Positions 1-5,538 of a stretch of DNA of 18,004 bases are shown here, piece by piece; the stretch's first letter is position 1; each line of letters starts with the position of its first letter. Under the pieces are notes generated by a model that saw only the letters and a list, made by a program, of their open reading frames with translations, made no database searches and was not told where the DNA came from. Where the stretch lies: assembly GCA_934394615.1 (NCBI GenBank), contig CAKRRJ010000048.1, positions 1-18,004 on the forward strand, read 5' to 3'. Both the position numbers and the translations under genes were made by a program. Source of the stretch: an uncultured Lachnospiraceae bacterium. GTDB lineage: Bacteria > Bacillota > Clostridia > Lachnospirales > Lachnospiraceae.

Positions 1-59
1 CTCGAACCCTGGACAAATAGATTAAGAGTCTACTGCTCTACCAACTGAGCTAAAGGCGC
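1..59 (-). tRNA. tRNA-Lys (anticodon CTT), 3' end cut by window edge
   Basis: Read on the minus strand, the sequence has a 7-nt acceptor strand GCGCCTT, the TA at positions 8-9, a D arm GCTC-AGTTGGTA-GAGC, and an anticodon stem GTAGA/TCTAT. The anticodon loop is CTCTTAA, giving anticodon CTT (plus-strand bases 24-26), which reads the lysine codon AAG. The T arm begins with GGGTTCGAG and then leaves the window, so the 3' half of the T stem and the acceptor 3' strand are not visible. A strong promoter lies about 50 bases upstream. Confidence 0.95.
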
Positions 60-114
60 TTATTTAATTTTTTCTGTTCCGCTTGTGTGTTGCTGTATCA
101 GCGGCACGGTCATT

Positions 115-143
115 ATTCTATCGCATGTCCCACCAAAAGTCAA
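115..143 (-). promoter_or_regulatory. Sigma-A type promoter of the tRNA-Lys gene
   Basis: On the minus strand a -35 box TTGACT (143-138) is followed by exactly 17 bases and a -10 box TAGAAT (120-115). Each box matches the consensus at five of six positions. The predicted start is near 108, about 50 bases before the mature tRNA 5' end. The stretch immediately upstream (147-174) consists of A and T tracts, as in an UP element, which fits a highly expressed stable RNA. Confidence 0.75.
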
Positions 144-192
144 CACTTTTTTTAAATTTTTTTCAAAAATTTTTGAGCTGACTTTTGATGGG
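129..192. repeat. Inverted repeat flanking the A/T-tract upstream of the tRNA promoter
   Basis: Bases 129-142 (CCCACCAAAAGTCA) and 179-192 (TGACTTTTGATGGG) are inverted copies with one mismatch, separated by 36 A/T-rich bases. The left arm covers the -35 box of the tRNA promoter. The loop is too long for an ordinary terminator. It could be an operator-like pair, a relic of a mobile repeat, or chance. Confidence 0.5.
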
Positions 193-236
193 GCCGCAAA
201 GCCTTATTTTATGCGGGTTTGCGTGAATTACAGTTC

Positions 237-542
237 TTACTTAATCAGCGCTTCCAGCTCTGCCTTGCTCTGGACACCGATGCGTTTTTCGACTGCCTCG
301 CCGTTCTTAAACAGGATCAGAGTCGGAATGGACATGACTTTGTAAGCGCGGGCAAGCTCCGGAGCAAAATCCACGTTCAGCTTTCCAACGATCACATCGT
401 CCTGCTCATTTGCCAGTTCTTCTACAGCCGGTGCCATCATCTTGCACGGACCACACCAGTCTGCGTAGAAATCTACCAGTACCGGCTTCTCGGATTTTAA
501 TACCTCAGCCTCAAAATTTTCAGATGTAAATTTCTTTTCCAT
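237..542 (-). CDS. trxA: Thioredoxin
   Basis: This 101-residue protein has the length and fold signature of a classical cytoplasmic thioredoxin. The active site WCGPC is at residues 29-33 (C30, C33) and the conserved cis-proline is in SIPT (P73). It would reduce protein disulfides and be recycled by thioredoxin reductase, which is not in the window. The start is set by AAGGAGA about eight bases upstream of the ATG at 542; the frame is open further upstream but has no better ribosome site. It is the last gene of a minus-strand run behind a Cys-rich small ORF, trmB and alaX. No convincing terminator follows: a hairpin near 200-230 lacks a U tract. Nothing about the sequence is unusual, and the function assignment is safe. 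Confidence 0.96.
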   Translation of the reverse strand: MEKKFTSENFEAEVLKSEKPVLVDFYADWCGPCKMMAPAVEELANEQDDVIVGKLNVDFAPELARAYKVMSIPTLILFKNGEAVEKRIGVQSKAELEALIK

Positions 543-632
543 ATTATAAATCTCCTTTTCTTCCGTTCCTGCGTCTGGCATTCCGCGTACAAAGACCATG
601 CTGCCAGTCTGCCTGCTTTTAAAATAAAGCAA

Positions 633-770
633 TCAGCATTTCTTGCAGCGGTTCAGCTCCTTCTCCACTTCCTTAAAGCATTTACACCACTTTAACAGGC
701 GGCGGTTCAGGGCTTCCTTGTCACAGGTTGCGCAGCGCAGGCACCGGACTATTTTTTCTCTCAGTTTCAT
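633..770 (-). CDS. Small Cys-rich basic protein (45 aa), function unknown
   Basis: A short open frame lies between trmB and trxA on the same strand. It encodes 45 residues, seven of them cysteines in the order C10-x2-C13-x2-C16, then C29-x-C31, then C42-x2-C45, in a Lys/Arg-rich background. Such paired cysteines suggest zinc or iron-sulfur binding, but I do not recognise the family. The ATG at 770 follows GGTGA at about the right spacing. In-frame starts at 776 (ATG), 779 (GTG) and 788 (ATG) are also possible, and AAGGA at 793-789 fits the GTG best. The gene sits about 55 bases after the trmB stop and about 90 bases before trxA, as expected for an operon member. It could still be a chance frame; the dense cysteine pairs and the placement argue against that. 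Confidence 0.5.
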   Translation of the reverse strand: MKLREKIVRCLRCATCDKEALNRRLLKWCKCFKEVEKELNRCKKC

Positions 771-825
771 ATGCATCACCGGATTCATTCCTTACCGGTA
801 GTATATGCCGATCTGGAGTTACAAC

Positions 826-1461
826 TCACCGGCTTGCGATCAGTTTGCAGATGGGATTTCCCATCGCGGAAAACTTGGTCTCATACTCGGTCATGACGTT
901 GCCCTCAGCCATCTCACTGTGGTGCAGGTCGCGGGTATAGGCCTCAATGGTCCAGCCCGCCTCCGGGATTGCTTCCAGAGAGTATGTGAAGAGATCCTGA
1001 TTATCCGTCTTAAACTCCACGCGGCCGTCTTTCGCCAGTACCTGATCATAAACCTTCATGAAATCCGGTGAAGTCAGGCGGCGTTTCGCATGGCGGTCCT
1101 TCGGCCACGGATCGGAGAAGTTTAAGTAGATCTTCTCCACTTCGCCCGGCACGAAAATTTCTCCAAGCTCCTTCGCGTCCACACACATGAAATATATATT
1201 CGGGATCTCAAGCTCTTCCCTCTTCTGAAGTGCCCGCAGCAGAACGCTGGAATAACGCTCAATGCCGATGAAATTCGTCTCCGGATGTTTCTGGGCCAGC
1301 TCCATAATGAATTTGCCCTTTCCCATTCCGACCTCGATCTGAATCGGGTTTGTATTGCCAAACAGCTCGCAGAAATGGCCTCGGTGTTCTTTCGGTTCCT
1401 GAATGACGAAAGGACTGCTTTCGATGGCTTCCTCTGCGCCCCGGATATGGCGTAATCTCAT
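826..1461 (-). CDS. trmB: tRNA (guanine-N7-)-methyltransferase
   Basis: This 211-residue enzyme would use S-adenosylmethionine to methylate G46 in the variable loop of tRNAs. The SAM-binding glycine motif IEVGMGKG is at residues 42-49. The family-defining NFSDPWPKDRHAKRRL is at 114-129, and a conserved TDN (KTDNQDLF) follows further on. Length matches the family. The ATG at 1461 is preceded by GGAGG at eight bases. It follows alaX by 78 bases on the same strand, so the two tRNA-directed enzymes are probably co-transcribed. The gap between them contains a GATGC/GCATC inverted repeat without a U tract, so I do not call a terminator there. Confidence 0.95.
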   Translation of the reverse strand: MRLRHIRGAEEAIESSPFVIQEPKEHRGHFCELFGNTNPIQIEVGMGKGKFIMELAQKHPETNFIGIERYSSVLLRALQKREELEIPNIYFMCVDAKELGEIFVPGEVEKIYLNFSDPWPKDRHAKRRLTSPDFMKVYDQVLAKDGRVEFKTDNQDLFTYSLEAIPEAGWTIEAYTRDLHHSEMAEGNVMTEYETKFSAMGNPICKLIASR

Positions 1462-1539
1462 AGTTTTTTCCTCCGTTTATCTGTTGCTGATGCTGCGGTC
1501 CGCACATTGCGAAAACCGGAAGCATCTGCATTCATTCTA

Positions 1540-2709
1540 TCATTGCACCGGACAGTTTGCAAGGACTAGCGCCCGCACTTCTGCTTCCGATGCCGGCACA
1601 GTTCCCTGCACCATTTCTCCCTTGCCGCCGCCTTTTCCGCCAAGCGCCTCGTGGAATTCCTTCGAATATGCTTTCAGGTCTGCGGACTTACTTCCTAAGA
1701 TATAGTGGTAACCGGTCTCATCATTTCCAAGGAAAATCGCACAGATCCCGCTGCACTTATTCTTTCCCTCATCCACGAACCTGCGCGCCACATTCTTATC
1801 CACATCTTCCTCAAAAAGGACATAGTTTTCCACAGATTCCGGCAGCTTTTCCAGAATCTGTTCCATTGCGCGGCTCTGCGCGCGGATGAACTTCTCTTTC
1901 CACATCCGCGCCTCATCCTGCAGGCGGTGCACTGCCTGGGCACTCTCTTCCGGCTTTGCGGACAGCATGCGGGAAATCTCCCGGACATTGTCCTCTTTCA
2001 TCCGGTAATCTTTCAAAGCACGGAATCCGCACACCATCGTTACGCGGGTGCCTCCTTTATACTTCACTGCATCGATCAGTCGGATGATGCCGATCTCACC
2101 GGTCAGCTCCACATGCGGCGCGCAGCAGGCGCAGACATCGTACCCCGGAATCTCCACAATGCGCACCCGGCCGGTCAGCTCCTTCTTGCTGCGGTAATCC
2201 AGGCGGTCCAGCTCCTCCTTAGACGGATACGTTACCACAACCTGCAGGTTCTTTATGACTGCTTCGTTGGCTTCCAGTTCCACCTGGCGCAGTTCGTCTT
2301 CCGTGAACGTGCCGTTAAAATCCATTGTCACAAGCTCCTGCCCCAGATGGAATCCTACATTATCATACCCGAATGTCCGGTGAATGATGCCGGATACAAT
2401 GTGCTCGCCCGTGTGCTGCTGCATTTTGGAGAAACGCTCCTGATAATCGATGGTTCCTTCCACCTCAATCCCCGGCTCCAGCGCCTGATCCGTACTGTGG
2501 ATGATCTCGTCTCCCCGTTCCTGTACATCCAGCACCTTTGCGCCTCCCAGAACGCCGGTATCGGCATACTGGCCGCCGCCCTCCGGGAAAAATACGGTCT
2601 GGTCCAGAATCACCTCATAGCATGCTTTTTTCTCATTCCACGCGCAGGACAACACCTTTGCCCCGAAGCTGTCCTGGTGGCTGTCTTCATAATATAATTT
2701 CTTTGTCAT
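1540..2709 (-). CDS. Alanyl-tRNA editing protein AlaX-L (AlaXp-II type with DHHA1 domain)
   Basis: A free-standing homologue of the editing half of alanyl-tRNA synthetase, expected to hydrolyse Ser-tRNA(Ala) or Gly-tRNA(Ala). The N-terminal substrate region contains FFPEGGGQYADTG (residues 40-52). The zinc site HxxxH is H99/H103, completed by CxxxH (C195, H199 in CCAPH). A coiled linker follows, then a C-terminal DHHA1-like segment ending in GGKGGGKGEMVQG. The 389-residue length fits the long AlaX class. There is no aminoacylation domain, so it is not AlaRS. The ATG at 2709 has AGGA nine bases upstream and starts 24 bases after the stop of the Crp/Fnr-type gene, so the pair is almost certainly one transcript. 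Confidence 0.92.
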   Translation of the reverse strand: MTKKLYYEDSHQDSFGAKVLSCAWNEKKACYEVILDQTVFFPEGGGQYADTGVLGGAKVLDVQERGDEIIHSTDQALEPGIEVEGTIDYQERFSKMQQHTGEHIVSGIIHRTFGYDNVGFHLGQELVTMDFNGTFTEDELRQVELEANEAVIKNLQVVVTYPSKEELDRLDYRSKKELTGRVRIVEIPGYDVCACCAPHVELTGEIGIIRLIDAVKYKGGTRVTMVCGFRALKDYRMKEDNVREISRMLSAKPEESAQAVHRLQDEARMWKEKFIRAQSRAMEQILEKLPESVENYVLFEEDVDKNVARRFVDEGKNKCSGICAIFLGNDETGYHYILGSKSADLKAYSKEFHEALGGKGGGKGEMVQGTVPASEAEVRALVLANCPVQ

Positions 2710-2733
2710 GTTCGTATTTCCTGCCTTTCGCTT

Positions 2734-3399
2734 CTATTCTTTATCTTCTTTCAGAGCAAACTGGTTTTTCCAGAAATCCAGAAGCCCTTCTTTCTTCATT
2801 TTTCCAAGTTCGGCCGACAATGCGCTCCGGTCTACCTCCAAATAGTCCGCCAGCTGCTGGCGGTTAAACGGAATCGAAAAATTCCGGCTTCCCTGTCTCG
2901 CTGCCTGCGCCGAAAAATACGAGATCAGCCGTCCCCGGATGGACTTGGGCGACGTATGCATGATCCGCTCGGAAAGCCCCAGATTCTTCCTGGCCGATGC
3001 CAGTAAAAGATTGCGAATCAGCTGGCTGTGATGGGTGCATGTGGTATGGCAGGTCGTAAGCACCCGCCCGATATCCAGAAACAAAATGTCGGTATCCTGG
3101 TCCGCTACCACGTTTACCATAAGCGGCTCCCCGGGAACACAGGCATATGTCTCCGCGAAGATCTGCCCCGGTCCCGCATGCCCGAAAATGCTGCGGTTTC
3201 CCAGAAGATCATCCCGCTCGATCGTCACACCGCCAGAGAGAACAATTCCCAGATCCTTCACCATATCTCCCATATATAAAACAATCTCTCCCTTACGGTA
3301 ATGCTTTTCCCGCGCGTAAAAGCACTTCATCATCTCCTTTACCTGCTCCGGCGCGCTGCCCTGGAACAGTGCAGTCCGGGAGAGGAACTCATAATCCAT
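2734..3399 (-). CDS. Crp/Fnr-family transcriptional regulator (HcpR-like)
   Basis: This 221-residue regulator has an N-terminal cyclic-nucleotide-type beta-roll (about 1-110), a dimerisation helix (about 120-145), and a C-terminal winged helix. The recognition helix-turn-helix is near 180-202 (NRQQLADYLEVDRSALSAEL). A C117-x3-C121-x-H123-H124 patch sits between roll and helix. The N-terminal four-cysteine cluster of classical FNR is absent. I chose the ATG at 3399, served by GAGGTGG; a GTG nine bases upstream lies inside that ribosome site. The gene is divergent from an FrdX-like iron-sulfur protein, an arrangement known for HcpR-type nitrosative or redox regulators, and heads the alaX-trmB-trxA run. 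The effector cannot be read from sequence, and the HcpR parallel is inferred from context and similarity. Confidence 0.88.
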   Translation of the reverse strand: MDYEFLSRTALFQGSAPEQVKEMMKCFYAREKHYRKGEIVLYMGDMVKDLGIVLSGGVTIERDDLLGNRSIFGHAGPGQIFAETYACVPGEPLMVNVVADQDTDILFLDIGRVLTTCHTTCTHHSQLIRNLLLASARKNLGLSERIMHTSPKSIRGRLISYFSAQAARQGSRNFSIPFNRQQLADYLEVDRSALSAELGKMKKEGLLDFWKNQFALKEDKE

Positions 3400-3421
3400 A
3401 ATTTCCACCTCGTGTTAAAAC

Positions 3422-3435
3422 GTTGTTGAAACAAC
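3422..3435. promoter_or_regulatory. Perfect dyad, probable operator of the Crp/Fnr-type regulator
   Basis: GTTGTT (3422-3427) and AACAAC (3430-3435) are exact inverted copies around GA. The dyad lies between the divergent regulator and iron-sulfur genes. It is centred at -41.5 relative to the start predicted from the rightward -10 box, the class II activator position. It covers about +10 to +23 of the predicted leftward transcript, where binding would repress. That the regulator binds here is inference. Confidence 0.65.
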
Positions 3436-3450
3436 ATATTTATCAGATTC

Positions 3451-3479
3451 ATTATAGTATAATCTGCCTGTACAAACAA
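3451..3479 (-). promoter_or_regulatory. Probable promoter of the Crp/Fnr-type gene and its operon
   Basis: On the minus strand TATAAT (3456-3451) lies 17 bases downstream of TTGTTT (3479-3474), a -35 box with only the TTG conserved. The predicted start is near 3444, giving a leader of about 45 bases that contains the GTTGTT/AACAAC dyad. Confidence 0.5.
3458..3463 (+). promoter_or_regulatory. -10 box of a probable activator-dependent promoter for the iron-sulfur gene
   Basis: The plus strand has a perfect TATAAT, but the -35 position 16-18 bases upstream shows only CATATT-like sequence. Such promoters usually need an activator, and the dyad at 3422-3435 sits where a class II Crp/Fnr activator would bind. 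The predicted start is near 3470, about 73 bases before the ATG. Confidence 0.5.
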
Positions 3480-3542
3480 GAAGCATGAAAAATAACCAAA
3501 ACGAATATTCACATAGTTATGATCATCAGGAGGAAGAGTTCT

Positions 3543-4385
3543 ATGATTCGAAGAGTCATTCACATTGATCACGAGAAATGCAACGGCTGCGGCATCTGCG
3601 CCAATGCCTGCCACGAGGGAGCTATCGGCATCGTGGACGGAAAGGCACAGCTGCTGCGCGATGATTACTGCGACGGACTGGGCGACTGCCTGCCAACCTG
3701 CCCGACCGGCGCCATTACGTTTGTTGAACGCGAGGCCGCTGCCTACGACGAGGAAGCTGTAAAAGCGCATATGGAGCGCAGAAAACAGGAGCAGGCCACT
3801 GGTCACGACACCGCTCACCAGGAAGACGCTGCACAGAAAGCTCCGGCATTCACTGGATGTCCGGGAAGCCGCGCGCGGCAGATCGTACACGAAGAGGCTC
3901 CGGTATTTACCGGATGCCCGGGAAGCCGTTCCCAGCAGATCAGCCATGAAGAAGCAGCTGACGCTGTACAGGACACAGCGAATGAGACACCTGCAGCACC
4001 GTTCCACCTGCAGTCCCAGCTCACCAACTGGCCGGTACAGATTAAGCTGGCTCCGGTCCGCGCGCCTTACTTTAACAACGCGCGCCTGCTGATTGCCGCA
4101 GACTGCACCGCTTACGCTTACGCAAACTTCCATCAGGAATTCCTGAAAGGCAAAGTAGCCCTCATCGGCTGTCCGAAATTGGACGATGTGGACTACAGTG
4201 AAAAACTTACGGAAATCATCAAGAGCAACGATATCCAGAGCGTCACCATTGTCCGCATGGAAGTTCCGTGCTGCGGCGGACTGCAGAACGCAGCGATCCG
4301 CGCGCTCCAGAACAGCGGAAAATTCATCCCGTGGCAGGTTGTTACGATCTCCATCGACGGAAAGATCCTGGACCAGGCATTCTAA
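3543..4385 (+). CDS. 4Fe-4S binding protein, FrdX-like, with duplicated CPGS element
   Basis: This 280-residue soluble protein begins with a ferredoxin domain: C13-x2-C16-x2-C19-x3-C23, then C43-x5-C49-x3-C53-P. The first motif is canonical. The second shows three cysteines rather than four, so the second cluster may be unusual. Residues 101-138 are two tandem 19-residue units, each containing FTGCPGSR. A C-terminal domain (about 160-280) carries GCPKLDD (209-215) and VPCCGG (241-246), further possible cluster or thiol sites. I chose the ATG at 3543 because AGGAGG lies nine bases upstream; an ATG at 3519 has none. Proteins of this type occur beside hcp and Crp/Fnr-type HcpR regulators in anaerobes, suggesting electron transfer in nitrosative or redox stress. 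The electron partner is unknown and hcp is not in the window. Confidence 0.85.
   Translation: MIRRVIHIDHEKCNGCGICANACHEGAIGIVDGKAQLLRDDYCDGLGDCLPTCPTGAITFVEREAAAYDEEAVKAHMERRKQEQATGHDTAHQEDAAQKAPAFTGCPGSRARQIVHEEAPVFTGCPGSRSQQISHEEAADAVQDTANETPAAPFHLQSQLTNWPVQIKLAPVRAPYFNNARLLIAADCTAYAYANFHQEFLKGKVALIGCPKLDDVDYSEKLTEIIKSNDIQSVTIVRMEVPCCGGLQNAAIRALQNSGKFIPWQVVTISIDGKILDQAF
3843..3956 (+). repeat. Tandem 57-bp coding repeat (two copies)
   Basis: 3843-3899 and 3900-3956 encode two in-frame 19-residue units, P(A/V)FTGCPGSR followed by a similar tail ending HEEA. The copies differ at many third positions, so the duplication is not recent. Each copy adds one Cys in a CPGS motif. Confidence 0.85.
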
Positions 4386-4390
4386 TGTTC

Positions 4391-4433
4391 ATCTCCATCA
4401 TTCACAAAGAGTGATGGAGATTTTTTTGTTTTT
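4391..4433 (+). terminator. Rho-independent terminator after the iron-sulfur gene
   Basis: A perfect 10-bp stem, ATCTCCATCA (4391-4400) with TGATGGAGAT (4412-4421), has an 11-base loop and runs into TTTTTTT, then G and TTTTT. It begins six bases after the stop codon. Confidence 0.93.
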
Positions 4434-4443
4434 CTGATAAAAT
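4415..4443 (+). promoter_or_regulatory. Possible promoter of the LysR gene
   Basis: TGGAGA (4415-4420) lies 17 bases upstream of TAAAAT (4438-4443). The -35 match is weak and falls inside the preceding terminator stem, so this is only a candidate. The leader to the LysR ATG would be about 67 bases and contains a stable hairpin. Confidence 0.3.
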
Positions 4444-4461
4444 CACAGCATACATGAGAAA

Positions 4462-4492
4462 GCCCGGAATGCCTTTGCAGCTGTTTCCGGGC
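4462..4492 (+). promoter_or_regulatory. Leader hairpin upstream of the LysR gene
   Basis: GCCCGGAA (4462-4469) and TTCCGGGC (4485-4492) form a perfect 8-bp G+C-rich stem with a 15-base loop. The hairpin ends 13 bases before the GGAGG ribosome site of the LysR gene. No U tract follows, so it is not a terminator. It could be an operator dyad or a structured leader. Confidence 0.5.
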
Positions 4493-4516
4493 GCACAGTT
4501 TATTTGGAGGAATTTC

Positions 4517-5452
4517 ATGAACAGTCTGGAATTACAGTATTTTTTCGCCGTTGTTGAACACGGGAGCTTTACCGAAGCGGCGCAGGCACTCTCCATCAGC
4601 CAGCCTGCCATCAGCAAACAGATCCGCCAGCTGGAGATGGAACTTGGCTGCAGCCTCTTTGCGCGCTCCGGCAGAAGCCTTGCCCTGACCGAAGCCGGTC
4701 AGGCTTACTATACCTGCTTTCAGCAGTTCCGTTTTCAGCTGGAACTTTTAAAAAACAGGCTGGACGAACAACAGCTGGACGGCCGCGCCACCATTCGGAT
4801 CGCCTATCCGGAAGATACCGATCCCTCTTATTTCTCCGGCAGAATACAGGACGCGGCAGCCACGCTGAAACATCCGGTCCGCTTGGAATTCTCCTGTTAC
4901 CCGGACCACGAACTTGCGGATACCCTGTACGACGGGCGGAGCGACCTGATTTTAACCTGTGCACTCCCAGAGCACTCCGGCGCTCTCGCTGCCCTCAGCC
5001 AGACCTGGCCGTATGCCGCTCAAACGCCCTCACCAGACAACACACAGACACATTCTGACAAGCCGCTTACCGTGCGCCTCTTTGCCAGGCTTTCCGAAGC
5101 CCTTGTCTATGCCTCCTCACGCGACAAAGCCGATGCCATCTCCGATTTCTGCAACAGCGCATTCCTGATTCCGCAAAACGATCCGTCTGCCTGGAACCGG
5201 CAGTCTCTCAGCCAGGCTTTCCAGCGCTTCGGTTTTCCACCAAAATTCCGGTTTGCAGCCAACTTATCCACGATCCTGGACCTGACTGCACAGGATAAAG
5301 GGGTATATCTCACCCACGCGTGGTGCCGCGCCGCCAAAAGTGCCGATTACCGCCTGCTGCTCTTGCCATCCCAACGGGAATTTTATCTTGCGTGCGCCGG
5401 GGATACAGCAAAACCAGAAGTCTTTCGTCTGCTCGAACAGCTTAGCCTGTAA
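4517..5452 (+). CDS. LysR-family transcriptional regulator
   Basis: This 311-residue protein has the typical LysR N-terminus: helix-turn-helix about residues 1-60, with SFTEAAQALSISQPAISKQI as the DNA-contacting stretch and LALTEAGQ in the wing/linker. The remainder is a periplasmic-binding-protein-like effector domain (about 88-311), which diverges from well-known members, so no inducer can be named. The start at 4517 has GGAGG six bases upstream. The frame extends in phase to an ATG at 4454, but that has no ribosome site and would run through the leader hairpin. It is codirectional with the aldo/keto reductase 86 bases downstream, with no terminator between, so it may control or be co-transcribed with it. 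LysR genes are more often divergent from their targets, so the target is uncertain. Confidence 0.93.
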   Translation: MNSLELQYFFAVVEHGSFTEAAQALSISQPAISKQIRQLEMELGCSLFARSGRSLALTEAGQAYYTCFQQFRFQLELLKNRLDEQQLDGRATIRIAYPEDTDPSYFSGRIQDAAATLKHPVRLEFSCYPDHELADTLYDGRSDLILTCALPEHSGALAALSQTWPYAAQTPSPDNTQTHSDKPLTVRLFARLSEALVYASSRDKADAISDFCNSAFLIPQNDPSAWNRQSLSQAFQRFGFPPKFRFAANLSTILDLTAQDKGVYLTHAWCRAAKSADYRLLLLPSQREFYLACAGDTAKPEVFRLLEQLSL

Positions 5453-5464
5453 AGCAAAAAACAC

Positions 5465-5495
5465 TTGACGTAAAGTTACCTTTCGGTTGTACAAT
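5465..5495 (+). promoter_or_regulatory. Promoter of the aldo/keto reductase with a 19-bp spacer, MerR-type
   Basis: TTGACG (5465-5470) and TACAAT (5490-5495) are separated by 19 bases. The spacer holds an imperfect dyad AAAG-TTAC-CTTT (5472-5483). A long spacer with a central dyad is the hallmark of promoters activated by MerR-family regulators, which untwist the spacer DNA. An overlapping perfect TATAAT (5495-5500) has no -35 at normal distance. No MerR gene is in the window. Confidence 0.6.
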
Positions 5496-5538
5496 ATAAT
5501 TGATTATCATTTATTTTGCACCGTAAGGAGGAGTTGAA

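Noticed and set aside
200..230. Hairpin CGCAAA/TTTGCG downstream of trxA as a terminator
   Set aside because: The stem is six base pairs with a long loop and no U tract follows on the minus strand.
1705..2697. Long plus-strand open frame (330 codons) across the alaX gene
   Set aside because: It lies entirely antisense to a protein with clear AlaX motifs, has no ribosome site, and its translation shows no recognisable domain.
3339..4133. Minus-strand open frame across the regulator/iron-sulfur gene junction
   Set aside because: It is antisense to the 4Fe-4S protein, crosses the divergent promoter region, and has no family features.
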